Positions 21,290 to 32,153 of a stretch of 64,000 nt of DNA are shown here, piece by piece. The notes beneath the pieces were generated by a model. That model had not been told where the DNA came from, did not search any database, and saw only the letters and a program-made list of their open reading frames with translations. Each line of letters starts with the position of its first letter. Positions within the stretch are counted from its first letter, which is position 1. The translations under genes were made by a program, and so were the position numbers. This DNA is from Candidatus Peribacteria bacterium (lineage in GTDB: Bacteria > Patescibacteriota > Gracilibacteria > UBA1369 > 2-02-FULL-48-14): the NCBI GenBank assembly GCA_943349825.1, contig CALQZQ010000001.1, forward strand, positions 62,001 to 126,000, read 5' to 3'.

Positions 21290-22033
21290 GAGCACTGCTA
21301 CTCCCAGCGTAAAGAAAGGGAGGCTCAGCATTTGCCCGGTGGTCAGGCTGAAGAAACTTTCGTGAAGCGGAAAATCTTTGAAGAATTCCACCGTGAAACG
21401 TAGGGCAAAGTAGAGGGTGAAAAACACACCGAAGAAGAAGCCCGGCTTCGCGGTTTTGCTATGGTTGTGCCAGAGCGCGAACATGATGGCAAACAGAGCC
21501 ATGCCCATGCCGAATTCGTAGAGTTGTGAGGGGTGGCGGGCGAGTTCGTCCACGCGCGTGAAGGTCACAGCCCAGGGCACATCGGTGGCGCGGCCCACGA
21601 GTTCACTGTTGAAGAAATTGCCCAGGCGAATGAAACTCACGGGAATACAGGCTACGACCACGATGAGATCGGCAAAGTCGAAGAATTTGAGTTTTTTGTG
21701 GCGCCATAAAAAGAGTCCGTAAGCGATGAGCAGTCCGATGGCCGCTCCGTGACTGGCCAGGCCGCCCTTCCATACTGCTAGAATTTCAATGGGGTGAGCG
21801 AGGTAGTAAGCCAGTTCGTAAAACACAATGTGACCGAGGCGCGCGCCCACAATGAGGCCAATCACCAAGTAAACGGTGAGGCTGTCGAGCAGCTCCAGCG
21901 GGAGTTTTTTTTCTTTGCACAGTTTGCGCGCCAGTTCGTAGGCCAGCAGCAGCGCTACCGCAAATAGGACTCCGTAATAACGGATTTCTAGCGGGCCAAG
22001 GTGAACGAGTACGGGATCAATGTTCCAAATCAT
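21260..22033 (-). CDS. lgt: prolipoprotein diacylglyceryl transferase
   Basis: GLASHGAAIGLLIAY, RLGNFFNSELVGRATDVPWAV, RHPSQLYE. Confidence 0.95.
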   Translation of the reverse strand: MIWNIDPVLVHLGPLEIRYYGVLFAVALLLAYELARKLCKEKKLPLELLDSLTVYLVIGLIVGARLGHIVFYELAYYLAHPIEILAVWKGGLASHGAAIGLLIAYGLFLWRHKKLKFFDFADLIVVVACIPVSFIRLGNFFNSELVGRATDVPWAVTFTRVDELARHPSQLYEFGMGMALFAIMFALWHNHSKTAKPGFFFGVFFTLYFALRFTVEFFKDFPLHESFFSLTTGQMLSLPFFTLGVAVLLKSLIARKN

Positions 22034-22608
22034 CGGACAGCGAAAGAGTTAAGCATGGTTTCCATTTGTTCCACGGTTGCGTCTTCTTCGTCCGGACGGT
22101 AGCTGGCGGTCACGACCCAGGCACGATCGGCTTTGCAGAGCACCAGTTGCATGAAGTTCAAGGTGGGCCCCTCAGTGGTGTTTTTTCCCGCGAAAATGTT
22201 CAAAATGGTGGCGCTGTCCGCTCCGGCCACAGTGAGGGTGAGTTCTTCCTGTGAAATCAGTTCGTAGTTGAGCAAGTGATCGTCGTGGTTTTGCAGCTTG
22301 GTTTGGGTGTAGTCCGCGCTGGTCAACTTCTTTGCGTTTTCTTCGCGCACCACGGTGACGTTGGCGGTGAAACTGGTATTTTGCACATTGTTTTTAAAAG
22401 CGATGCGTAGTCCTGAGGGGTAGTCGTCGGTGAAATCATTGAGGGTTTCCCAAGTGTCGGGCACGTCGATGTTGAAATCGCTGGTTTTGTAGGTCACGTA
22501 ACGGGGGGTTTCAGAATTACTGCTAGTGACGTCTATGACGGTGGAAGAACCTCCACAGCCGGTGAGCAGCAGAGAAGTGAGGAAAATGGTGGCGAGGAAC
22601 TTTTTCAT
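22030..22608 (-). CDS. putative lipoprotein
   Basis: LTSLLLTGCGGSS lipobox; overlaps the lgt start. Confidence 0.7.
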   Translation of the reverse strand: MKKFLATIFLTSLLLTGCGGSSTVIDVTSSNSETPRYVTYKTSDFNIDVPDTWETLNDFTDDYPSGLRIAFKNNVQNTSFTANVTVVREENAKKLTSADYTQTKLQNHDDHLLNYELISQEELTLTVAGADSATILNIFAGKNTTEGPTLNFMQLVLCKADRAWVVTASYRPDEEDATVEQMETMLNSFAVR

Positions 22609-22642
22609 GTGGGTATTTTAGCAGATTTTTTAGGGAAATCTC

Positions 22643-22671
22643 TTGACTTCATTTTACGTATTCTATAAATA
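22643..22671 (+). promoter_or_regulatory. sigma70-like promoter
   Basis: TTGACT (22643-22648) with TAAATA 17 nt downstream (alternative TATAAA at 15 nt). Confidence 0.55.
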
Positions 22672-22713
22672 TGTTCCACGTAAGTTTGCTCTTTGAAAAA
22701 TCATCTTTCTGTA

Positions 22714-22865
22714 AGAATTCTCTTTTTCTTCTCCTCGCGGAGAAGGAAGGGCCTAAGCCGGTAACGAATTCAGCAAGTCAAATAAGGTTTTCCCTGAAGA
22801 TCTCTTTGAATTTCTGAGCCTCGTCGGTTGCTTTTAGTAGGGGGAGTGAAGAATAGGAGAATTCT
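22714..22865 (+). ncRNA. candidate structured non-coding RNA or long structured 5' leader
   Basis: Closing arms AGAATTCTC (22714-22722)/GAGAATTCT (22857-22865), extended by TTCTTC/GAAGAA; internal hairpin TTCTCCTCGCGGAGAA; promoter at 22643. Confidence 0.4.
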
Positions 22866-22902
22866 CATCGTAAGGTGGGATTTTATTATTTTATTTTTAT
22901 TT

Positions 22903-23097
22903 ATGACGGATCGTTTACCTACGATAGGTGTTGATGAAAGCAATACTTTTGTTTCGCTTGAGCACCGTATTGGCATTGCAGTGGAAGCTGCTCGCTTGAG
23001 GAATCTTACGGGGCGTGAGCCAGAGGCAAGAGAAGTTTTGGAGGGTGTGACAGCTGGTGTGAGAGCTCGTTTTGAAGGGAATGTTGACCGCAGTTAG
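22903..23097 (+). CDS. hypothetical small protein (64 aa)
   Basis: ATG at 22903 (MTDRLPTIGVDESNTFVSLEHR...); ORF track start is upstream but this is the likely start. Confidence 0.45.
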   Translation: MTDRLPTIGVDESNTFVSLEHRIGIAVEAARLRNLTGREPEAREVLEGVTAGVRARFEGNVDRS

Positions 23098-23118
23098 TTT
23101 CTCCCCTTCAATAGAGGC

Positions 23119-24012
23119 ATGAAAATCGGTATTCTTTGTTTTCGCTCCTACGATTCTTACGAAGGGAAAAGTGAACGAGCGCTTCAAGAAGCTGCGAAAA
23201 ATTTGGGGTACGAAGGCTTGTTGATTCAAGTCCCGCTCCTCAGCTTTGAGCCCGATGGTGAAATTTTGTATGATGGCCAGCTTTTCCCTGCAGTGGATGG
23301 TCTGGTTTCTCGTGCGCGGGTGATCGACCAGGTGGAAAACCGACTTTTTGTACTCAAACTCCTAGAAGAAAAAGGATTTCCGATGGTGAACTCTTATGGA
23401 GCTTTGGTGGCTTCTAAAAACAAGTGGTTTGCCACTGAGCAGTTGCGAAAGGCGGGTGTAGCCACGGTGCCCACTTGGGTGGTGGAAGATGAAGCGATGG
23501 CTTTTCAGACTGCTGAAAAAATCGGCTACCCGGTGGTGGTGAAAATGTCTTATGGAACCTATGGATTGGGAGTCGCTAAGGCGGAGAATGAAGTGGAGCT
23601 GCGAGGAATTTTAGGGCGATTTTGGAAGGCAGATTTTATTCAACCTATTTTGCTGCAACCCTTTATTGCTGAAGCGAAAGGGAAGGATCATCGAGTGTTT
23701 GTGGTGGGTGACCGAGTGGTGGCGAGCATGGAGCGCAGGGCACCTGCGGGGGATTTTAGAGCCTACTCGCCTAAGGTGGAGAACGCCTTGCCTATAGAAA
23801 TTTCTGCTCAAGAAAAGGCCCTGGCCATTGCCGCCGTGGCTGCTGTGGGCTTGGATTATGCCGGAGTGGATATCATTGAAACGGCGACTGGCCCTGCGGT
23901 GCTGGAAGTGAATGGCAACGCAGGACTCATGCGTATTTCCGGTGTGACGGGGGTGGACGTGCCTCGCGCCCTCATTGAATTTGCCGTTTCACGCTTTCGG
24001 AAAGCCGCGTGA
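23119..24012 (+). CDS. RimK-like ATP-grasp ligase
   Basis: YPVVVKMSYGTYGLGVAKAEN, QPFIAEAKGKDHRVFVVGDRVVASMERRA, DYAGVDIIETATGPAVLEVNGNAGL. Confidence 0.9.
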   Translation: MKIGILCFRSYDSYEGKSERALQEAAKNLGYEGLLIQVPLLSFEPDGEILYDGQLFPAVDGLVSRARVIDQVENRLFVLKLLEEKGFPMVNSYGALVASKNKWFATEQLRKAGVATVPTWVVEDEAMAFQTAEKIGYPVVVKMSYGTYGLGVAKAENEVELRGILGRFWKADFIQPILLQPFIAEAKGKDHRVFVVGDRVVASMERRAPAGDFRAYSPKVENALPIEISAQEKALAIAAVAAVGLDYAGVDIIETATGPAVLEVNGNAGLMRISGVTGVDVPRALIEFAVSRFRKAA

Positions 24013-25057
24013 GGAGCTCGTAGGGAATAGTGCCGGCTTTGGAAGCTTGGCTCTGTATGCTGTTTTTGTCGGCGGGATTTTTGGAGTACACGGTGACTTC
24101 GTCGCCGACGCTGGCGGTGACGCCTTTTAGCGAAATGAGGGTGTGGTTCATGCAGACGCGGCCCAGGATGGGGCAGCTGATGCCGTTGATGTTGACCGTG
24201 CCTTTGTTGCTCAGGCTGCGTGGAATTCCTTCGTAGTAGCCCGCAGCTATGATTCCGATGACTTCGTTTTTCTTTGCAGTGTAGGTTTCGCCGTAGCTCA
24301 CACTTTCCCCTTTTTGAATACTCTGGATTCCGATCAAAGTGCTGCGGAATTCCAAAGTGGGGCGGAGGGATTTTAGCTCGGGCTGGATTCCATACATTCC
24401 AATCCCAATGCGGGCCATATTGAATTCGGGACTTTTGGCTTTGAGAGCGCCCGCCGAATTGGCGATGTGCACCCACTTGGGCTTGAAGCCGGCTTTTTTC
24501 AGTGAGGCAAGCACTTTGTTGAAACGCGTGATTTGGAGTTTGGTCAGGGGACTTTTTGCGTCGTCGGCGCTGGCAAAGTGGGAGTAAATCCCCTCAATTT
24601 TCGGATTGAGTTTTTGAATGTAGGGCAAGATCTTGGGCCATTCGTTCCAAGAAAATCCCATTCGGTTCATGCCGGTGTTGATCTTCAAATGGATGGGCAG
24701 CTTGAGTTTGCTCAGCACTTCCAAACTGTGCAGATCGTGCGCGGTGAAATGAAAGGGAAGTCCTTTGTGTAGGTTTTCCTCGAAGTTGTAGCCCAGGATC
24801 AAAATGGGGGTTTTGATGCGCGCTTTTTGGAGTTCGTAAGCTTCGTAGAGCGAATCCACGCAGAAAAAATCGCAGCCTTCGCGGTCTAGAATTTTGGCGG
24901 TGAGTGTGAGCCCATGGCCGTAGGCGTTGGATTTGAGCACGGGGCACACAGCAGTGCCGGGCAGCAGCTTCCTATATAAAGAGAGGTTGTGCTTCAAAGC
25001 GGATTCATCGATGAGAATCCGATTGAGCGTGCGGTATTTTTGCCAGGGAAGGCGCAT
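23972..25057 (-). CDS. alr: alanine racemase
   Basis: CPVLKSNAYGHG (PLP Lys), HLKINTGMNRMG, YGETYTAKK, IIAAGYYEGIPR, GRVCMNHTLI. Confidence 0.95.
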   Translation of the reverse strand: MRLPWQKYRTLNRILIDESALKHNLSLYRKLLPGTAVCPVLKSNAYGHGLTLTAKILDREGCDFFCVDSLYEAYELQKARIKTPILILGYNFEENLHKGLPFHFTAHDLHSLEVLSKLKLPIHLKINTGMNRMGFSWNEWPKILPYIQKLNPKIEGIYSHFASADDAKSPLTKLQITRFNKVLASLKKAGFKPKWVHIANSAGALKAKSPEFNMARIGIGMYGIQPELKSLRPTLEFRSTLIGIQSIQKGESVSYGETYTAKKNEVIGIIAAGYYEGIPRSLSNKGTVNINGISCPILGRVCMNHTLISLKGVTASVGDEVTVYSKNPADKNSIQSQASKAGTIPYELLTRLSESVKRQIQ

Positions 25058-25059
25058 TG

Positions 25060-25226
25060 AGGAACCTGTGAAAAAGTACATTCAGCATGTCTCAAGGGAT
25101 CTTTTTTCGCAAGTCGTCGTTAATTCTCCTCGACGTATCCATCTGATACGCCTTCGTCGTCTTGCCTAGACTTGCGAAAAAATCTCTACCTTTTTCCAAA
25201 GCAGAAGTACTTTTTCACAGGTTCCT
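25060..25226. repeat. 167-bp nested inverted-repeat element between alr and clpP
   Basis: Outer arms AGGAACCTGTGAAAAAGTAC (25060-25079)/GTACTTTTTCACAGGTTCCT (25207-25226). Inner TTTTTTCGCAAGTC (25102-25115)/GACTTGCGAAAAAA (25169-25182). Core CGTATC/GATACG. Confidence 0.9.
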
Positions 25227-25900
25227 TAGCGGCTGGTCACAATCGCGTCGATGAGGCCGTATTTCTTGGCTTCTTCGGCGGTCATGAAATTGTCGCGATC
25301 CGTATCCGCTTCCACTTTGGCGAGTTTTTGCCCCGTGTGTTTGACCAAAATGCCGTTCAAGAGGTTCTTGGTGCGGATGATGTGGTCGGCGTGAATGCGG
25401 ATGTCTGTGGCTTGGCCTTCTGTTCCTCCCAAAGGTTGATGAATCATGATTTCAGCGTTGGGAAGGGAGAAGCGTTTGCCTTTTTGTCCTCCAGTGCAGA
25501 TGATGGCGCCCATGGAAGCAGCCATTCCCATCACCACGGTGGAAACGTCGGGTTTCACGTATTGCATGGTGTCGTAAATGGCGAGACCCGCGGTCACGTG
25601 GCCCCCGGGGGAGTCGATGTACATGATGATGTCGCGTTTGGCATCCTCGTTTTCTAAGAAGAGCATTTGCGCGATCAAGAGCCCTGCCATATTGGATTCC
25701 ACTTCGGTGAACATGAACATCACGCGATCCTTTAAGAGGCGAGAGTAAATGTCGTAGGCGCGTTCTCCTTCGTGCGATTTCTCAATCACGGTGGGAACGA
25801 GCATTCCGGTGATCTCTTTGGAGATGCCGGTGTTGTTGGATAAACCTTTAACCTGACTTTTAAGAAGACTCGAACGAGTAAAATGAAAGAAGTTGGACAT
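25226..25900 (-). CDS. clpP: ATP-dependent Clp protease proteolytic subunit
   Basis: [56 protein letters not shown]. Confidence 0.96.
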   Translation of the reverse strand: MSNFFHFTRSSLLKSQVKGLSNNTGISKEITGMLVPTVIEKSHEGERAYDIYSRLLKDRVMFMFTEVESNMAGLLIAQMLFLENEDAKRDIIMYIDSPGGHVTAGLAIYDTMQYVKPDVSTVVMGMAASMGAIICTGGQKGKRFSLPNAEIMIHQPLGGTEGQATDIRIHADHIIRTKNLLNGILVKHTGQKLAKVEADTDRDNFMTAEEAKKYGLIDAIVTSR

Positions 25901-26004
25901 AGGCGTGGTTAAGACTCAAAGATTTTAGCACCGATTGTTTTTGAAAGGCAGGCCGGACGGATTGACGCAATTTTTATTTATGTTTAGACTGGACGCTCTT
26001 TATT

Positions 26005-26451
26005 GTGTGTATGGTGGAAAGAACTGGTATTTGTTTCGGACTTCCAGAGAAAGAGACGGCTGATCTGCAGGCTTTTATAGAAAGAAGTGAACGCACGCTG
26101 CGTTTGGCCATTTGGCCCGATTTGCGTACTTTTAAGGCTTATGGGTTGAGCCGCTATATTGAACCCATAAGGGAAAAGGTGTCTTTGGTGGTTTTGCATA
26201 GAGATTTGGCGAGTGATCCTGTGGTGACGGGTGAATTGCCGCGTTTGTTAGAGGAGGTGGTGGCACTTTTCCCTGAAGCGCAGATCATTTTCGCGACCCA
26301 TGTTCCTTTTCGGCTCGAAAGGGAGTTGGAGCGTGAGTTTCCTGAGGATCTTCCCCCTGAAGTCTTTGGTGTTTTAGCCTATGCTTCGGCTTATTCCCCA
26401 GAACATCTGCATTCCCTGGCCCTTACTTTTAAGATTGAAGACCCGGTTTAG
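26005..26451 (+). CDS. hypothetical protein
   Basis: 148-aa ORF preceded by TTGACG/TAGACT promoter-like boxes; start could be the second ATG. Confidence 0.55.
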   Translation: MCMVERTGICFGLPEKETADLQAFIERSERTLRLAIWPDLRTFKAYGLSRYIEPIREKVSLVVLHRDLASDPVVTGELPRLLEEVVALFPEAQIIFATHVPFRLERELEREFPEDLPPEVFGVLAYASAYSPEHLHSLALTFKIEDPV

Positions 26452-26472
26452 ACGCTTTCCCGGAAAATCCTC

Positions 26473-26500
26473 TTGACTCTAAGACTAGGAAGGCTAAAAT
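26473..26500 (+). promoter_or_regulatory. rRNA promoter
   Basis: TTGACT (26473-26478), 16-nt spacer, TAAAAT (26495-26500), upstream of 16S. Confidence 0.6.
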
Positions 26501-26692
26501 CGTCTGGCACACTTCCCTGTAAAAAGGGTTCGAGTGCTTCAATTGACCTTTGACAGTTCAGATCTAATAGAGAGTTCCCAAATTTCAGGTTTTAATCTTC
26601 GGGCAGAAACTTGTTTCTGCAACGAATGAAATCAAAATTTTTGTAACTTTTTTATCTTTTTTTAAAAGATAAGAGAGCCATCAAATTCTACT

Positions 26693-28148
<1,456 letters not shown>

Positions 28149-28289
28149 AAGGAGTTAACAGGGCTTCGAAAGAAGCTATGTAACCATTCCTAGGTCGTCT
28201 CTGTCTTCGGACAGAGCTGGTCTGCCGCGAGGCATGACCACCCTGGAGTTTGGTCTCTCTACTAGATCTGGATTGTCATGGTCAATCAA

Positions 28290-28312
28290 AGAAAGTCCTT
28301 TGGGGCTTTTTT
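28290..28312 (+). terminator. rho-independent terminator after 16S
   Basis: AAGTCCTTTGGGGCTTTTTTT hairpin plus U tract. Confidence 0.7.
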
Positions 28313-28366
28313 TCGTTGTTTAAATTTACTATTTTGTATAGATTAACAATAATTTATCGCCTCTTC

Positions 28367-28699
28367 ATGGACACGTTCAAGCAATGGCTTGCTCAAGTTG
28401 CCTCGAATCCTAATGAACTTTTGTTTGTTTTTTTAATTTTTCTTAGTATTTTTTGCTTTGTTTTGACTGGGTTGCTGATGGGCAATCCTAAACGCTTTGC
28501 CTCGTCTTTCTCTGGTGTGCCCCTTAGACATGCGATTTATAATGAGATCGCCAATATTAAAGTTAAACCGCCAAAGAACCCTGTTCCATTGATGGTTATA
28601 GTGAATGTTCTTTTTACTTTTGGTCTTGGGCTGGGGTGTCTTATTGGGGCTTTGATGATGAAAGGCGTTCTCATTGTTGTGTCTTTGCCACAAAATTAG
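28367..28699 (+). CDS. hypothetical membrane protein
   Basis: MDTFKQWLAQVASNPNELLFVFLIFLSIFCFVLTGLLMG..., two TM segments. Confidence 0.6.
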   Translation: MDTFKQWLAQVASNPNELLFVFLIFLSIFCFVLTGLLMGNPKRFASSFSGVPLRHAIYNEIANIKVKPPKNPVPLMVIVNVLFTFGLGLGCLIGALMMKGVLIVVSLPQN

Positions 28700-28792
28700 C
28701 TATGTCACTCATTTTGTGTAACTTTTTTTTGCGAGCCTTGTTTAAGGGAATGACATGCACGTCTTTCTACTAGTTTTTTAACCCCCAAAACT

Positions 28793-30232
28793 ATGTTGCT
28801 CAAACGTTTTATTACTATAGCGCTTTTACTTGCGCTTTCCAGCAGTGCAGTGATGCCGCTGGCTGCTTTTGCAGAAGATGGTGAAGATACTGCTGCCCAG
28901 GCACAAGCCGATGCTGATGCCGCCGCTGCTGCCCAGGCACAAGCCGATGCTGATGCTGCCGCTGATGCTGCCGCTGCCGCTGCTGCTGAATCTGATGTAG
29001 TAGTGGAAGTTGTTTCTGATGAGGCTCAAGACGCTGTAGATGCAGTGGCCGACTATGCTGGAGAAAGTGAAGGTGAAGTTCAGGTGACGGAGGAAGGCAC
29101 TACGGTGACTTCTGAAGAAGTGGATGAAGAGGCCTTTACTACGGAGATGCAAGAAGATTTGGTGGCTTCAACTGAAGCTCCAGACCAATTTTTTGTGGCA
29201 GTGATGTGGGGTGCCTTTAGCGACGGTGACACCGACCTGCAAAGATCAAGTGAAGACACATCGACCATCGCTTCCACTACTTGGGACGGAATGATCACTA
29301 TAGATAATGATGCTGGTGAAGGAGTTTTCTCTCGTCCAGTGAAGACCCTTTTGTTTGAACGTGATCAGGATTCTCTGGATTTCGAAAACATGACTATCAA
29401 CGAATTACCTTTTGTTTCCACCATCTACAATCATCACGATGGGGTTCTCATTAAGGTTCGAACGGATCTCGACAGTTCTGACTCAGGAAAAATCTCCTTT
29501 GAGACCGCTTTCAGCACTGATGTGACCGCTGTTTATTTGGCTGATCTTGTGGGTGCCGGCAGTGCCGAATTCACTTATGGTGACTATAAGGTGGTCATGA
29601 CAGTGCTTTCCAGAGAAGACTGGATCAATGCGCAGGGCTCCGGCTCCAGCTCAACAGGTACTCGACCCACGGATGCTGAACCAGGTGCTTGGTATGAAGG
29701 GTTCATGAATTATAACTTGGCTCACAACATCATCAGTGGTTATGCGGATGCCAATGGAAGGTTCAATGGAAAAGTAGGTCCTGGGGACACTTTGACTCGT
29801 CTTCAACTCCTCAAGATTGTTTACGAAATTTCTGATAACACCTGTGACCCTAAAACAGTAGCGCAGGATTCTTCTACGGACTGGATGGGGGACAATTGGG
29901 CACGTGGCTATGTGGAGTGTACAGAGGGGCTTGGCCTCACTTTACTGGATGATGTGATTCAGAGTGATTTGAGCAAAGCACAGGCGCCAGCCTTTCGTTG
30001 GGAAGTAGTGGTGCTTGCTTGTGAACTGCTTGGTCTGGAATCTGCAGGAGCACCTGACACTACTCTTTCGGATGTTGCCAACAGTGGGTTGGATCCTGTC
30101 TTCATCGACATGATCGATGAACTGGTTGACCTGGGAGTCATCTCTGGAAATCCAGATGGCACTTTTAGACCTTACAACACTGTCAATCGAGCCGAAGCCT
30201 TTAAGATTTTGGCCCTCCTTGACGTCCTCTAA
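28793..30232 (+). CDS. secreted S-layer-homology (SLH) domain protein with Ala/Asp/Gln N-terminal repeats
   Basis: Signal peptide, AQAQADADAAAAAQAQADADAAADAAAAAAA repeat, C-terminal SLH-like VLLDVANSGLDPVFIDMIDELVDLGVISGNPDGTFRPYNTVNRAEAFKILALL. Confidence 0.8.
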   Translation: MLLKRFITIALLLALSSSAVMPLAAFAEDGEDTAAQAQADADAAAAAQAQADADAAADAAAAAAAESDVVVEVVSDEAQDAVDAVADYAGESEGEVQVTEEGTTVTSEEVDEEAFTTEMQEDLVASTEAPDQFFVAVMWGAFSDGDTDLQRSSEDTSTIASTTWDGMITIDNDAGEGVFSRPVKTLLFERDQDSLDFENMTINELPFVSTIYNHHDGVLIKVRTDLDSSDSGKISFETAFSTDVTAVYLADLVGAGSAEFTYGDYKVVMTVLSREDWINAQGSGSSSTGTRPTDAEPGAWYEGFMNYNLAHNIISGYADANGRFNGKVGPGDTLTRLQLLKIVYEISDNTCDPKTVAQDSSTDWMGDNWARGYVECTEGLGLTLLDDVIQSDLSKAQAPAFRWEVVVLACELLGLESAGAPDTTLSDVANSGLDPVFIDMIDELVDLGVISGNPDGTFRPYNTVNRAEAFKILALLDVL

Positions 30233-30250
30233 TTTACTTAAGGTTGTATA

Positions 30251-30291
30251 CGTCGGGGCTGCTCCGGGGAGGGAGTGGCCCCGATTTTTTG
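30251..30291 (+). terminator. rho-independent terminator
   Basis: CGGGGCTGCTCCGGGGAGGGAGTGGCCCCGATTTTTT. Confidence 0.75.
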
Positions 30292-30292
30292 T

Positions 30293-30563
30293 TAGGAGCT
30301 ATCTCCACAAAATTGCTCTAGATGGAAGCACTCCATTTCTTTCAGGCTAAGGAATGACAACGAAGGTGTGCCAGAGGCACATCAAGGAGGAATGACGCAA
30401 GAATGAATGAAATGGGAAGCTTCCCTTCGGGTTGATAAGTAAGTAGCTCATCTGCTTTGTCATTTGTCGCTCACGCACCACAGGGTGCGTCACGCTCCTC
30501 TTTCCGTGCATCTAAACTACTTACTTATCAACCATCAGAGCAATTTTGTGGAGATAGCTCCTA
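30293..30563. repeat. 271-bp nested inverted-repeat element
   Basis: Outer 27-bp perfect arms TAGGAGCTATCTCCACAAAATTGCTCT (30293-30319)/AGAGCAATTTTGTGGAGATAGCTCCTA (30537-30563). Inner 17-bp arms GGTTGATAAGTAAGTAG (30430-30446)/CTACTTACTTATCAACC (30517-30533). Confidence 0.93.
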
Positions 30564-31232
30564 TATGCAAAGTTGGTAGCCCAGGCAAGGAATGGTTCGG
30601 ATCAAGGGGTCGGTGCGTTTCACGTAGAGTTTTTTTCTGAGTCGACTCACGGTTACGTCCACGGTGTTGGACTCCACATAAGTGTTTTGATCCCACAAGT
30701 GATCGATGATCATGTCGCGACTGATGATTTGCCCCGGATGTTTGAGCAGTAGCTCCAGGAGAAAATATTCCTTTTTAGTGAGGACACTGGCTTGTTTCCC
30801 CACGCGCACCAGGCGCTGGCTGCGATCGAGCGTGAAGGCTCCCAGGTTGATTTGTTTGATGTTGTCCCCTGGCGGTGCTTTTTGAATCACGTCTTTCACC
30901 AACAAGGGAATTTCGTCGATGCTCAAGGTTTGATCCACTAGAATGCTTTGTCGTGCCAGGGAATGAAATTGGCGCTCTTTGAAGAGGAAAGGATCCACTT
31001 TGGTGAGAAAAATGAGAGGCAATTTGGGGCTGACATTCAACAGAAATGGCAGGAGGGCTTTCCAATCCTTTGCTTCTAAAATGTGGGGGAAGACGATGGC
31101 GTCCGTGGAAGGGCACCAGTCTTGCACGAGACTGCCTGGGGTGCAGACCAAACTTTTGATGTTTTGCCGCTGGAGGGCGCCGCGCAGTAAAGTGCTGTGG
31201 AGCAGGCGAGGGGTGATGATGAGCGTGTGCAT
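30561..31232 (-). CDS. OmpR/PhoB-type winged-helix regulator with degenerate receiver-like N-terminus
   Basis: LTKKEYFLLELLLKHPGQIISRDMIIDHLWDQNTYVESNTVDVTVSRLRKKL...IRTIPCLGYQL. Confidence 0.85.
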   Translation of the reverse strand: MHTLIITPRLLHSTLLRGALQRQNIKSLVCTPGSLVQDWCPSTDAIVFPHILEAKDWKALLPFLLNVSPKLPLIFLTKVDPFLFKERQFHSLARQSILVDQTLSIDEIPLLVKDVIQKAPPGDNIKQINLGAFTLDRSQRLVRVGKQASVLTKKEYFLLELLLKHPGQIISRDMIIDHLWDQNTYVESNTVDVTVSRLRKKLYVKRTDPLIRTIPCLGYQLCI

Positions 31233-31433
31233 GTGGGAGGGGTGTCAGTGGATTCTAGCTTAAGATGGCAGTGGAGTTTTGCCTAGCGCGGCCGACTTTT
31301 TCCAGATCAAAATCGCGCTGTCGGAGTTCCGACGACACCCTTTTTGCTGGCAGCTGTCATCAGCTCCTGACAACAGCTGTTGCTTTACAATTTAGTCTTT
31401 TCCCCACACACTGGGCTCGATAACACTACTGCC

Positions 31434-32153
31434 ATGTGTATCGATAAGCTCTCCAAACTCGGATTTTCCGAGAAAGAAGCTCAGGTCTATTTGATGTTGT
31501 TTAGACTGGGCCCTTCTCATGTTAGTGCACTGGCTCAGCGTTTGAATATGAAACGCGTGACTGTCTACGGCATTTTGGATATTTTGGCCGGGCGAGGGCT
31601 TGTGAATGTGGTGGATACGAATATCGGACGGCGCTATGTGCCCCAAGATCCTTCGTGTCTTTTGGAACATCTGGAAGAAGAAAGGATCATTTTGCAGCGC
31701 AAGGTGGAGATGGCGGAAGAATGTGTGCGTGAATTGGAAAATCCTTTTTTTGCCACTATCTCTGAACTCAAACGGGTGCGTTTTCACGAAGGGTTTCAGG
31801 CTGTGAAAAAGGCTTTACTGGAGTGTTTTTTGGAATCGACTCCTTTGAACGCCTTGATTTCTGTGGACGATTCGAGCTCTGCAGGGAGGTGTCTTGCGGA
31901 GCTTCTCTTGGAGCGCGGTAAACAAGCCCTTTCTACAATTTACCGCTCTGCGGAAGCTCAGCTTTTTTCGGAGGGATCGCTCTTGGTTCAAGAAGACACC
32001 GTGGGCTTTTTGGCTCAACGCGGTGAGTTGGAACTCATGGTGATTCGAGATCCTTTTTATGCTCAGTATGTGAAGCAGGTTTTGTTTTCGCCTTATTTCT
32101 CAAAAAAATCTGTGGGCGCCACAATTTCCAGAGCTACTCCGGTGAAAGGGTGA
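31434..32153 (+). CDS. TrmB-family transcriptional regulator
   Basis: LSKLGFSEKEAQVYLMLFRLGPSHVSALAQRLNMKRVTVYGILDILAGRGLV. Confidence 0.8.
   Translation: MCIDKLSKLGFSEKEAQVYLMLFRLGPSHVSALAQRLNMKRVTVYGILDILAGRGLVNVVDTNIGRRYVPQDPSCLLEHLEEERIILQRKVEMAEECVRELENPFFATISELKRVRFHEGFQAVKKALLECFLESTPLNALISVDDSSSAGRCLAELLLERGKQALSTIYRSAEAQLFSEGSLLVQEDTVGFLAQRGELELMVIRDPFYAQYVKQVLFSPYFSKKSVGATISRATPVKG

Noticed and set aside
28896-28990. Repeat array as mobile or CRISPR-like DNA
   Set aside because: It is an in-frame Ala/Asp/Gln coding repeat within the SLH protein.
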